Assembly (NCBI GenBank): GCA_041494245.1
Contig: JBGQAK010000009.1
Coordinates: 1-64,000 of the forward strand
Reading direction: 5' to 3'
DNA length: 64,000 nt
Origin: RBG-13-68-16 sp041494245
Lineage (GTDB): Bacteria > Acidobacteriota > Thermoanaerobaculia > Thermoanaerobaculales > Thermoanaerobaculaceae
Positions 52,621 to 60,668 of this stretch are shown in pieces. Positions within the stretch are counted from its first letter, which is position 1. Every line of letters begins with the position of its first letter. The translations under genes and the position numbers were made by a program. The notes beneath the pieces are model-generated. The model did not search any database and was not told the origin of the DNA. It saw only the letters and a program-made list of their open reading frames with translations.

Positions 52621-52770
52621 ATGAGCACGCGCTTCCTCACGGAGCCCCCCCTGCAGATCGCACCTAAGCTGCTGGGCGCCGAGCTGGCCTCCCCGCTGCG
52701 CCGCACGGCCGCGTTCGTCCTCGACTTCGCCGTGCTCCGGAGCGTCCGCCAGGGTAGGCAACGAAGTTGA
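52621..52770 (+). pseudogene. Short open frame resembling the start of an RDD membrane protein
   Basis: 49 codons, ATG at 52621. The part PLQIAPKLLGAELASPLRRT followed by AAFVLDFAVL looks like the opening of RDD-family membrane proteins (Arg, then a helix with Asp) but stops after one partial helix. The TGA overlaps the TTG of the next mini-gene (TTGA). A remnant or a chance frame. Confidence 0.4.
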
Positions 52771-52943
52771 CATACAACTTCGACCCCGAGAAGTGGTACG
52801 AGAACCACCGCAGGCTGTTGCTCGCGCGACGCGAGCGCAGTGAGCTCGACGAGCGCGAGTTCGCGGATGCCCTCGAGGAGCTCGAGCGGCGCTTCGAGGA
52901 GATGCTCGCCCAGCTCGACCGGCCATTCCAGCTCCCCAAGTGA
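52767..52943 (+). CDS. 58-residue mini-protein, paralogue 1
   Basis: TTG start at 52767, stop 52941-52943. Reads MTYNFDPEKWYENHRRLLLA then RRERSELDEREFADALEELE and RRFEEMLAQLDRPFQLPK. The pattern FDP-WY, LL-RRER-ELD, AL-ELE-R-EEM is shared with the gene at 53016 over the full length. Charged helical hairpin, similar to SHOCT-like short domains. No known function. Confidence 0.65.
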   Translation: MTYNFDPEKWYENHRRLLLARRERSELDEREFADALEELERRFEEMLAQLDRPFQLPK

Positions 52944-53015
52944 GGCAAAGGCCTGCCCCTCGGGGGTGTCCGGTCCGAGAGGAATACGCGCCGGCCGCCG
53001 GGGGTTGCGGAGGGC

Positions 53016-53192
53016 ATGAGCAGCTACTTCGACCCCGACCGCTGGTACCAGACGGAGCGCACGTTGCTGGAGACGCGTCGCGAGCGCCGGGAGCTGGACG
53101 ATCACCGGTATTCCGAGGCGCTCCAGGACCTGGAGTGGCGCTACGACGAGATGGTTTCCAGGATCGGCCGCGCGTTCCGCGGCACTTACTAG
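53016..53192 (+). CDS. 58-residue mini-protein, paralogue 2
   Basis: ATG at 53016 after GCGGAGGGC, stop TAG 53190-53192. Reads MSSYFDPDRWYQTERTLLET then RRERRELDDHRYSEALQDLE and WRYDEMVSRIGRAFRGTY. Identical in length to the protein at 52767-52943 and alignable end to end without gaps. Probably a tandem duplication. Confidence 0.7.
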   Translation: MSSYFDPDRWYQTERTLLETRRERRELDDHRYSEALQDLEWRYDEMVSRIGRAFRGTY

Positions 53193-53238
53193 TCTTCTTC
53201 TTCCCCGGGTGCGCGCCGCGACCCGGCGGATGGCCCGT

Positions 53239-53892
53239 TCAGCGGCGCGGCTTGTAGAGGCCGGCCCGATTGATGCCGAGCATTCCGGCCCGGAAGAAAC
53301 GCTCGTCCACCCTCGCAAGGCGCGCCTCCTGGCGCGCGGTGATCAGGGGGAAGTGCCGGGCGGTGTCCAGCCGCGCGGCGATCACGTCCATGGCCCCATC
53401 CCGGGTCTCCCACCCCAGCGGGTCGAACCGGCTGAGATCCAGGGGGGCGGAGTAGGAGCGCAGGGTCTTCTCGCGGTCCACGTTGAAGAAGTCCTCGAAG
53501 TACGACAGCATCAGCTCGCGCAGGTTCCGGAAAACGGGCTCGCGGAAACGCAGCCCGACGAAGTTCGACTTCGCCACCGCGCCGAAGTGCCCGTCACGCC
53601 TGAACACCGCGATGATGTGGTCGTCGTCGCGGACGGCCCGCATGTCGACGAGGAGGGGAACGTGGCCGAGGCGGCGCAACGCCGCCGCCGCGAAGACCGC
53701 CCCGTCGAAGCAGTGCGCCTTGCGGTCGCGCAGCACGCTCCTGGGTGAGCGGTAGACCGGGTCCGCGCTGTAGGGGACGCGGTCGAGAAACGCCTGGATG
53801 GCGACCGGATCGGAGAGGCGCCCCAGGACGCGCACCTCCCGAGGCGTCCACGGCTCGCGGCCGCGGGTCGTGGGCCTCCTCGCCCCCTTCAC
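53239..53892 (-). CDS. Transglutaminase-like cysteine protein
   Basis: 217 residues, GTG one base after the cytochrome stop, so coupled to it. The core shows RKAHCFDGAVFAAAALRRLG (candidate catalytic Cys), DDDHIIAVFRRDGHFGAVAK (candidate His) and then SNFVGLRFREPVFRNLRELM with ELMLSYFEDFFN, the pattern of a transglutaminase/arylamine-type fold of unknown activity. No signal peptide. Context suggests a link to the cytochrome, but a role is not evident. Confidence 0.65.
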   Translation of the reverse strand: MKGARRPTTRGREPWTPREVRVLGRLSDPVAIQAFLDRVPYSADPVYRSPRSVLRDRKAHCFDGAVFAAAALRRLGHVPLLVDMRAVRDDDHIIAVFRRDGHFGAVAKSNFVGLRFREPVFRNLRELMLSYFEDFFNVDREKTLRSYSAPLDLSRFDPLGWETRDGAMDVIAARLDTARHFPLITARQEARLARVDERFFRAGMLGINRAGLYKPRR

Positions 53893-53893
53893 C

Positions 53894-55780
53894 TCACGCC
53901 CCCGCCCGCGGCGGGGCAGCGAGGCGCGACACGGCGAGCGGTGAGAGGAGCCCGGCGGCCTTCGCCGCCGGGGCGGTGAACTCGTGGCAGCTCGCGCAGG
54001 CGCCGCCGTCCTTGTAGTGGTCCTTCCTGTCGTCGTGGCAGGCCAGGCAGGCGTCGCGGCCGGTCACCTTCCAGACGTGCTGCTTGTGGCAATCGGTGCA
54101 CGAGGCGTCGGGGTGGCCGCCCTTGGTGTGCAGGGTGGGAAGCGTGTCGTGGCAGGTCTTGCAGTCGTTGACCGGCTTGATCTCCTGCTCCTTGGCGTGG
54201 CAGGTGTCGCACCCGCCCGACATCATCGGGGCGTTTGCGTCGAGCTTGTGGCAGGTGGCGCAGTCGGAGGACGGCCGGATGCCCGGCCTATGACACCGGT
54301 TGCACATCATCGTCGCGTGCTTGCCCTTCAGCGGGAACGGGTGCCAGGCCTCCTCGGAGACCGGCGGCATGGCCCCCAGCGCCTCCAGCGGGCCTCGCTG
54401 CGGCATCGTGTGGCAGGCCGTGCACGAGCGGGTGAGGACTTTTCCATCCGGGGTGGCGTGGCGCCCGTCGTGGCAGCGGAAGCACCCCGGCCAGTTGCGG
54501 TGGCCGATGTTGTCCGGGTAGGTGGCCCAGTCCACCTTCATCTTGGGGAACACGCTGCGGTTGTAGATGCCGGTGGTGACGGCCACCGCGTTCTCGATGT
54601 CCGGCCCCCTGCTGTGGTACACCTCGGGGAAGTTCTTGGCGTAGAAGTTGAAGATCCTGTCGCGGATCTGCTCGCTGGCCGTGGCCTGATCGGGGTAGCT
54701 CGCCATCAGCGCCTCCGCCGTCGTCTTCTTGATCCACGGGAGGTCGCGCTTGATGCTGCCGTTGTTGAGGGCGAGGTCGATGGCCCGGTCGGGCGGGGTG
54801 AAGATGTGGGTGGGGCGGTTGTGGCAGTCCATGCAGTCCATGGTTTTCTTGGGCAGCTTCGCCAGCTCCCCGCGGGAGATCGGCTTGTCGAGCGAGGTGT
54901 ACTCCCGCTCCTGCCCGTAGGAGCCGACGACCTTGAACCACGCGATGTCCAGCTCCTGCTCGTCGCGGGCGGCGTAGATGATTTTGTTGTCGACGACCAT
55001 GTGCCAGTGAATCCCCGCGCTCTGACCGAGTTTGGAGCTGCCGCCGCCGGTCTTGATCATGAGGCTGATCTGGTCGTTGGTGTTGGCCTCGTCGTAGCGG
55101 AAGTAGGGGATCTGGAGCAGCTGGGCGCCGTAGAACTTTTGCGGCCAGTGGCACTCCTCGCACGTCTCCCGCGCCGGGCGCAGGTTCTTCACCGGCACGG
55201 GGATCGGGGTGGGGTAGGTGTGGAACGTCACGGCCAGCACCTGGCGCGCGCCGGAGAGCTTGGACTTCACGTAGAACGACGCCCCGGAGCCGACGTGGCA
55301 GTCCACGCAGCGGACCTTGGCGTGGGGGGAGTGCTGGTACGCCGCGAACTCCGGCTCCATGACGGTATGGCACAACCTTCCGCAGAACGTGACGGACTCG
55401 GTGAAGAGGAAGCCGTGGTAACCGGCGACCCCGAGGACGAGGAGGACAAGGAGCCCGCTTACGAGCGCGTAGCCGAACCTCCTGCGCTGGCGCTCATCGT
55501 TGAGGTCCACGCTCGGGTACGGGGGCGGCGCCTCGGCGCCGAGCTTGCGCCGGCGCCGGCTCTCGCGCCACATCCCGAAGACGACGATGAGCAGCCCGAA
55601 CACCAGGAACGCCGGGAAGATCATGTAGGTGACGATTCCGAAGTATGGGCTCGTCTGGTTCAGGAGGAACTGCACCACCGCCGCGAAAATGATCAGCAGC
55701 GCGCTGCCGGCCACCACAAGCCCGCCGAAGTAGCTCAGCGGGTTCCTGTAGAGCCCGCTCCCTGACTGCTGTTTGGTCAT
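53894..55780 (-). CDS. Thirteen-haem NapC/NirT-type cytochrome c
   Basis: 628 residues. Two N-terminal membrane helices (about 18-70) and a third at 105-125, then a large periplasmic part. Twelve CxxCH motifs are seen (CVDCH, CEECH, CMDCH, CFRCH, CTACH, CNRCH, CATCH, CDTCH, CKTCH, CTDCH, CLACH, CASCH) plus one CGRLCH, a C-x3-CH variant at the first, NapC-like haem (FCGRLCHTVM). The C-terminal third packs six motifs in about 120 residues. A quinol-oxidising or electron-conduit role between inner membrane and periplasm is likely. Terminal partner not in the window. Confidence 0.88.
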   Translation of the reverse strand: MTKQQSGSGLYRNPLSYFGGLVVAGSALLIIFAAVVQFLLNQTSPYFGIVTYMIFPAFLVFGLLIVVFGMWRESRRRRKLGAEAPPPYPSVDLNDERQRRRFGYALVSGLLVLLVLGVAGYHGFLFTESVTFCGRLCHTVMEPEFAAYQHSPHAKVRCVDCHVGSGASFYVKSKLSGARQVLAVTFHTYPTPIPVPVKNLRPARETCEECHWPQKFYGAQLLQIPYFRYDEANTNDQISLMIKTGGGSSKLGQSAGIHWHMVVDNKIIYAARDEQELDIAWFKVVGSYGQEREYTSLDKPISRGELAKLPKKTMDCMDCHNRPTHIFTPPDRAIDLALNNGSIKRDLPWIKKTTAEALMASYPDQATASEQIRDRIFNFYAKNFPEVYHSRGPDIENAVAVTTGIYNRSVFPKMKVDWATYPDNIGHRNWPGCFRCHDGRHATPDGKVLTRSCTACHTMPQRGPLEALGAMPPVSEEAWHPFPLKGKHATMMCNRCHRPGIRPSSDCATCHKLDANAPMMSGGCDTCHAKEQEIKPVNDCKTCHDTLPTLHTKGGHPDASCTDCHKQHVWKVTGRDACLACHDDRKDHYKDGGACASCHEFTAPAAKAAGLLSPLAVSRLAAPPRAGA

Positions 55781-55938
55781 CGACCCCCCTCAAAAAGTGT
55801 CGCGCGTCCCAACGCACGGCATGTGCCGAGGAGATGTTAGTCATCCAAGCCGATTCTGACAAGCCGGTGACCGGCAGCCCGGAATCACACCGATTCGCCA
55901 ACAAGAAGGTCACTGGTTAGAAAGTCCCGAACCTGAGG

Positions 55939-56087
55939 GGTCATCATCCCGAGGAGTCCCGCCAGTGGCGGGACGACGAGGGGTCCGGGCGGGGGAACGG
56001 ACAGGAGCCTTCACCCGCCCAGCTTCCTCGCCCTGCCTGCGGCAGGACTCGGAATGACTGCCTGCTTGCGGCAGGACTCGGGATGAC
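55939..56087. repeat. Palindromic element cluster in the glk-cytochrome spacer
   Basis: The 388-base spacer 55781-56168 has no gene. It holds GGTCATCATCCCGAGGAGTC, an inner GTCCCGCCAGTGGCGGGAC palindrome, and two right ends CTCGGAATGAC (to 56058) and CTCGGGATGAC (to 56087), so one complete element plus an extra half. Confidence 0.65.
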
Positions 56088-56168
56088 TTCGCTGCACTGC
56101 GACCGGCGTCAGGCAGGCGTCAGACAGGCTCGTATAGCGGCCGCTCGCGCGCGCAGTGAAAGGACTGG

Positions 56169-57158
56169 TCAGGGCTGCTGCTGGGCCAGCACCGCCTCGA
56201 GGGCCGCGCCCATCAGGCCGGCGCGCGGCTCGAGAACGATGCGCAGCGGGATGCGACCCACGAGGTCGCTCATGCGGCCCTTGGCGCGGAACGCCTCGAG
56301 GAATGTCCCGTCCTGGAGCTTGGGGAGGATCTTGGGAGCGATCCCTCCGCCCACGTAGACGCCGCCGGTCGCCAGCGTCCGCAGGGCGAGGTTGCCCGCC
56401 TCGGCGCCGTAGGCGGCCGCGAACAGGTCGAGGGCCTGCTCGCACGCGATGTCGGTCTTGGTGAGCGCGTAGCGGGCGATGACCTCCCCGGGGTCCTCCC
56501 GCGCGATCGCCTCGGTGACCTCGGGCCAGGTGGACACGCCGCGCTGGACGAGGAACCTGTAGACACGCACGAGGCCGGGACCCGAGATCACCCACTCTGC
56601 TGGGACTGGGAACTGGGTCTTCTCGAGGTACGCCAGCAGCTCGCGCTGCTGTTCGCCCTGCGGCGCGAAACCGGCGTGCCCGCCCTCGGTCGGGGTGACC
56701 CGGTAGCGGCGGCCGTCCCAGTACAGCGCCGCCTGTCCGAGGCCCGTGCCCGCTCCGATCATCGCCTTGTTGCCGTCCTTCTCGGGCTCGCCCTCCTGCA
56801 TTGTGACGAAGGCCTCCGCCGGAAGTGCCAGAACGCCCAGGGCCGCCGCGGCGAAGTCGTTGATCAGGCGCACCCTCGCCGTGCCGGTCTTCTCCTCCAG
56901 CTCGCGCTCGGTGATCAACCAGGGAAGGTTGGGGGTCCGGCAGGTGCCGTCGATCACTGGGCCCGCGACCCCGAAGCAGGCGGATGCGATGGGCTCGCCC
57001 ACGTCGCGGAGGAACTCCCGCACGATGGGCGTGAGCCCGGCGTACTGACGGCTCGCGAAGCGGGCCTCCCGGACGATGCGCACGCCCTCGCCGTCGGGCT
57101 CCGCCAGCGCGAGGAGCGTCTTCGTGCCGCCGATGTCGCCTGCCAGGACCACGCTCAC
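56169..57158 (-). CDS. glk: Glucokinase
   Basis: 329 residues from GTG at 57158 (GGGAGG 5 bases before); a TTG at 57176 would overlap that ribosome site. ROK-unrelated Glk family (PF02685): phosphate-1 loop VLAGDIGGTKTLLALAEPDG, substrate segment RTPNLPWLITERELEEKTGT, the catalytic Asp in RLINDFAAAALGVLAL, IGAGTGLGQAALYWDGRRYR and PTEGGHAGFAPQGEQQ with GGVYVGGGIAPKILP. Phosphorylates glucose with ATP at the entry to glycolysis. Confidence 0.93.
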   Translation of the reverse strand: MSVVLAGDIGGTKTLLALAEPDGEGVRIVREARFASRQYAGLTPIVREFLRDVGEPIASACFGVAGPVIDGTCRTPNLPWLITERELEEKTGTARVRLINDFAAAALGVLALPAEAFVTMQEGEPEKDGNKAMIGAGTGLGQAALYWDGRRYRVTPTEGGHAGFAPQGEQQRELLAYLEKTQFPVPAEWVISGPGLVRVYRFLVQRGVSTWPEVTEAIAREDPGEVIARYALTKTDIACEQALDLFAAAYGAEAGNLALRTLATGGVYVGGGIAPKILPKLQDGTFLEAFRAKGRMSDLVGRIPLRIVLEPRAGLMGAALEAVLAQQQP

Positions 57159-57446
57159 CGTCGCCTCCCGTCGCAATCCAGAAGCCGCGCCCGATTATCG
57201 CCTCGCCGGGGACAACTTCCTAGCCCGGACTATTCACGAAGGTGTCTACTGCCAGCGCGGATCTGGCCGCCCTGGCGGGCGTACTCGGGGCTCAGAGGGT
57301 GCCGCTGTACTGCATGAGCAGGGTTCTCCTCCCCGGAGAGAGGGAAGCTCCCGATCACGCGCTGGACCGGCCCCTGCGGCGTCTCGTCGCACACCGGCGA
57401 TGCCACCTCCTGCACCAGCCCGTCCCTTTGCGCCACCCCGGGAAGG

Positions 57447-58541
57447 CTACCCGAGGCGCCTGCGGAAGCGGAGTCGGGCGAGGCCGAGGATCACGATGCC
57501 GAGGCCGAGCATCGCCAGCGCCTGAGGCCACAGCACCGAGAGGCCCACGCCCTTTAGGAACACGCCGCGCAAGATGACGAAGTAGTAGCGCAACGGCACC
57601 AGGTAGGTGAGAACTTGGAAGAACGCCGGCATGTTCTGGATCGGGAAGGCGAACCCCGACAGCAGCATCTGCGGCAGGATGAAGACGAACGCCGAAAGCA
57701 TCATCGCCTGCTGTTGGGTCTGGGCGAGGGTGGAGATGAAGAGGCCGAGGCCAAGCGTGCAGAGCATGTAGGGGAGCGTCAGCAGGAGCAGGGTCAGAAA
57801 CGAACCGCGCAAAGGCACCCTGAACCAGAACAGCACGATCGGGAGGACGGTGAAGACCTCGACCAGGCCGACGAGCGCATAGGGGACCAGCTTTCCGACG
57901 ATCAGGTGGCCCGGCGTCAGCGGCGTGACCAGGAGCTGCTCCATGGTTCCAAGCTCGGACTCGCGCACCACCGCCATGGCGGTGAGCATCGTGGTCATGA
58001 TCATGATGATGAGCCCCAGGATGCCCGGCACCATGAAGTTCTTGCTGACCAGGTCCGGGTTGTAGAGGACGGTGGGGCGCAGGTCGACCAGGGGTGTCGT
58101 GCCGGCGGCGAGCGAGACGCCCTGCAGGACGGTGGTCGCGTACGCGAGTCCGATCGTTCCGCTCATCGCGTCGGCTCCATCGGCCACGAGCTGGACCTTC
58201 CCGGGGTGACCGGAGTCGCGCTCGGCGCTGAACCCCGCCGGGATCGTCAGCGCGACGCGGGCCTTGCCCGACTGCAGCAGAGCGTCGAACTGCTCCTGCG
58301 AGTCCACCTTGACCGTGACCCGGAAGTACCTCGACGCGGTGAAGCGCTCGACCAGTTCGCGGCTCGTGGCGGTGCGGTCGAGGTCGCAGACCGCCAGCTC
58401 CACGCGCTTGATGTCGGTGGTGGCCGCATACCCGAGGAGCGTGAGCTGGAGGACCGGTGCGATGAAAAGGATTGGCAGGATCTTCGGGTCGCGCCGGAGC
58501 TGCAGCAGCTCCTTCACGAGGATGTTGATCAGCGTCCGCAT
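57447..58541 (-). CDS. ABC-2 type permease, YhhJ/YbhR-like (second)
   Basis: 364 residues. N-terminal helix after LVKELLQLRRDPKILPILFI, a periplasmic domain of about 140 residues, then five helices with VVRESELGTMEQLLVTPLTP, the coupling-helix region, and MLLSGFAFPIQNMPAFFQVL, TYLVPLRYYF. Last gene of the efflux operon; about 80 bases from the other permease. Forms a heterodimer with it. Confidence 0.92.
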   Translation of the reverse strand: MRTLINILVKELLQLRRDPKILPILFIAPVLQLTLLGYAATTDIKRVELAVCDLDRTATSRELVERFTASRYFRVTVKVDSQEQFDALLQSGKARVALTIPAGFSAERDSGHPGKVQLVADGADAMSGTIGLAYATTVLQGVSLAAGTTPLVDLRPTVLYNPDLVSKNFMVPGILGLIIMIMTTMLTAMAVVRESELGTMEQLLVTPLTPGHLIVGKLVPYALVGLVEVFTVLPIVLFWFRVPLRGSFLTLLLLTLPYMLCTLGLGLFISTLAQTQQQAMMLSAFVFILPQMLLSGFAFPIQNMPAFFQVLTYLVPLRYYFVILRGVFLKGVGLSVLWPQALAMLGLGIVILGLARLRFRRRLG

Positions 58542-58620
58542 CTCACGCCCCGTGTCTTCCCCATTTCGCCGCTCATGTTTTTCGAGCCACGAACCCCGAA
58601 CCCCAAGCCCCGGTCTCTCG

Positions 58621-59724
58621 TCACAGGCTCCTCACTGTCCTGGCCGTTGCGATGCCCAGCACCACGGTGCCGTAGACGATCAGCCCGACGGCCTGATTCC
58701 ACCACACCTCCGGTCCCGCACCTTTGAGGATGATTTCGCGGAGCGCCACCAGGAAGTAGCGGGCCGGCACGATGTGGGTGACGAGTTGGAGGAACGGGGG
58801 CATCGAGGAGATCGGGAAGATGAAGCCGGAGAGGATGAACGTCGGCAGCATCGACGAGAGCAGCCCCAACTGGAATGCGACCTGCTGTGTTTCGGCTATC
58901 GTCGAAACGAGGACGCCCCACCCGAGGCTCACCGCCAGGAAGAGGAGCGTCACGACCGCCAGCCAGAACAGCGAGCCGCGCACGTGCACGTCGAAGAGAA
59001 TCCGGGCGGCCACGAGGGCGCCCGCGGCCGCGCCGGAGGCGAGCAGCAGGTAGGGGAGGGTCTTCCCGATCAGCAGCTCAATGGCCACGAGGGGCGTGGC
59101 CCGCAGCGACTCCATTGTGCCGCGCTCTTTCTCGCGCACGACGGCCAGCGCCGTCGCGATCACGGAGGTGACCATCAGGATGAACGCCAGGAGACCTGGC
59201 ACAAGGAAGCGCGCGGAGCTGAGGTCCGGGTTGTACCAGACCAGGGGAATGGGGGCGACCACCGCGTCACGGGTGCTGGTGCGCACCACGGGGGAGAGCG
59301 AGCCGACGATCTGGCGAGCGTAGCCGAGGATGGTGGTGGCGGTCTGGGAGTCGGAGCCGTCGAGCACGAACTGGAGCGTGGTACCACGCCGGGCGGCGAG
59401 GTCGGCGCCGTAGCCGGACGGGATCACGAGCGCGGCCTGGACCCGCCCCGAGTCGAAGAGCGGGTCGAGGGAGCGCGGGTCCCGGTCCTGCAGCACGAGG
59501 TCGAAGTAGCCACTGCGCAGGAACGACTGCGCAACGTCGCGGGCCGCGCGCGTGCCGTCCTGGTCCACAACCGCGAGGCGGATGTGCTGGACGTCGAACG
59601 AGAGCGCGTACCCGTAGATGAGGAGCATCAACATCGGCATGCCGAGCAGCGTGAGCGCCGTGCGCGGGTCCCTGCGGAGCTGGAGCAGCTCCTTCACGGC
59701 GATCGCCAGGGTCCGCCGGAGCAT
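58621..59724 (-). CDS. ABC-2 type permease, YbhS-like (first)
   Basis: 367 residues from ATG at 59724, sharing a base with the upstream ATPase stop (TGATG). Same plan as its neighbour: VKELLQLRRDPRTALTLLGM, periplasmic domain, then VVREKERGTMESLRATPLVA and FIFPISSMPPFLQLVTHIVP, ARYFLVALREIILKG. Transmembrane half of the exporter. Confidence 0.92.
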   Translation of the reverse strand: MLRRTLAIAVKELLQLRRDPRTALTLLGMPMLMLLIYGYALSFDVQHIRLAVVDQDGTRAARDVAQSFLRSGYFDLVLQDRDPRSLDPLFDSGRVQAALVIPSGYGADLAARRGTTLQFVLDGSDSQTATTILGYARQIVGSLSPVVRTSTRDAVVAPIPLVWYNPDLSSARFLVPGLLAFILMVTSVIATALAVVREKERGTMESLRATPLVAIELLIGKTLPYLLLASGAAAGALVAARILFDVHVRGSLFWLAVVTLLFLAVSLGWGVLVSTIAETQQVAFQLGLLSSMLPTFILSGFIFPISSMPPFLQLVTHIVPARYFLVALREIILKGAGPEVWWNQAVGLIVYGTVVLGIATARTVRSL

Positions 59725-60668
59725 CAGGCGGCCTCGCCCTCTGCGGCGGCGATCACGCGGATGAACACGTCCTCGAGGGAGGGCGAGATCTCGCGCACGG
59801 TCGCGTCCTCGCAGCCAGCCGCGGCAAGGCTTCCCGACAGGGTCGCGGCGACCCCGGGATCGGAGAGCACCACGTGGAGGCGCTCGCCGAACAGGGCGAC
59901 CTCGGCGACGCCGGGCAGCCGGTCGAGCTTCGCCATCGCCTGGGCGGGGCGCCCGCACGTGACCTCCACGATCGTGCCGCGCGGGAAGACGCGCTTGAGG
60001 TTGGGCACGCTGTCGAGGGCGAGCAGCTTGCCCCCATGCATGAGCGCCACCCGGTGGCAGCGCTCCGCCTCGTCCATGTAGTGCGTGGTCACGAAGACGG
60101 TCGTGCCGTCAGCGACCAGCCGGTCGATGAGGTCCCAGAAGCTTCTTCGGGCCTCCGGGTCCACGCCGCCGGTGGGTTCGTCGAGGAAGACGATTGGGGG
60201 CTCGTGGAGGAGGGCCGCGACGAGCGCGAGGCGCTGGCGGAAACCTCCGGGGAGGTCGCGCACGAGCGTGTTGCGCAGCTCCGCCAGCCCCGCCGTTGCA
60301 ATTCCCCACTCCCGCCGCTCGGCGATCCTCCTTCCGAAGAGGCCGTAGGCGCCGCCCCAGAAGCGCAGGTTCTCGGCCACCGTGAGGTCGCCGTACAGCG
60401 AGAAGCGTTGCGACATGTAGCCGATGCGGCGCTTGATGTCCTGGGCCTGCCTCGCGATGTCGAGTCCCAGAACCGAGGCCGAGCCGGAGGACGGCGCCAG
60501 CAGCCCGCACAGCATGCGGATCGTGGTCGTCTTGCCGGCGCCGTTGGAGCCCAGGAAGCCGAAGATCTCGCCTCGCTGGACCTCGAACGACACGCGGTTC
60601 ACGGCCACGAAGGGCCCGAACGTGCGGGTCAGCTCGTTCGCCAGCACGACTGGCTGCGGGCCGCTCAT
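59724..60668 (-). CDS. ABC exporter ATPase (second)
   Basis: 314 residues from ATG at 60668, overlapping the TolC-like gene stop (ATGA). Walker A GSNGAGKTT, signature variant PGGFRQRLALVAALLHEPPI, Walker B FLDEPTGGVDPEARRSFWD and the switch His in VTTHYMDEAERCHRVALM. C-terminal DrrA-like regulatory part of about 70 residues. The signature motif reads LPGGFRQ rather than LSGGxxQ, a known variant. Powers the neighbouring permeases. Confidence 0.93.
   Translation of the reverse strand: MSGPQPVVLANELTRTFGPFVAVNRVSFEVQRGEIFGFLGSNGAGKTTTIRMLCGLLAPSSGSASVLGLDIARQAQDIKRRIGYMSQRFSLYGDLTVAENLRFWGGAYGLFGRRIAERREWGIATAGLAELRNTLVRDLPGGFRQRLALVAALLHEPPIVFLDEPTGGVDPEARRSFWDLIDRLVADGTTVFVTTHYMDEAERCHRVALMHGGKLLALDSVPNLKRVFPRGTIVEVTCGRPAQAMAKLDRLPGVAEVALFGERLHVVLSDPGVAATLSGSLAAAGCEDATVREISPSLEDVFIRVIAAAEGEAA

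Noticed and set aside
57159..57446. Possible gene between glk and the ABC-2 permease
   Set aside because: 288 bases with open frames but no start signals or recognisable product.
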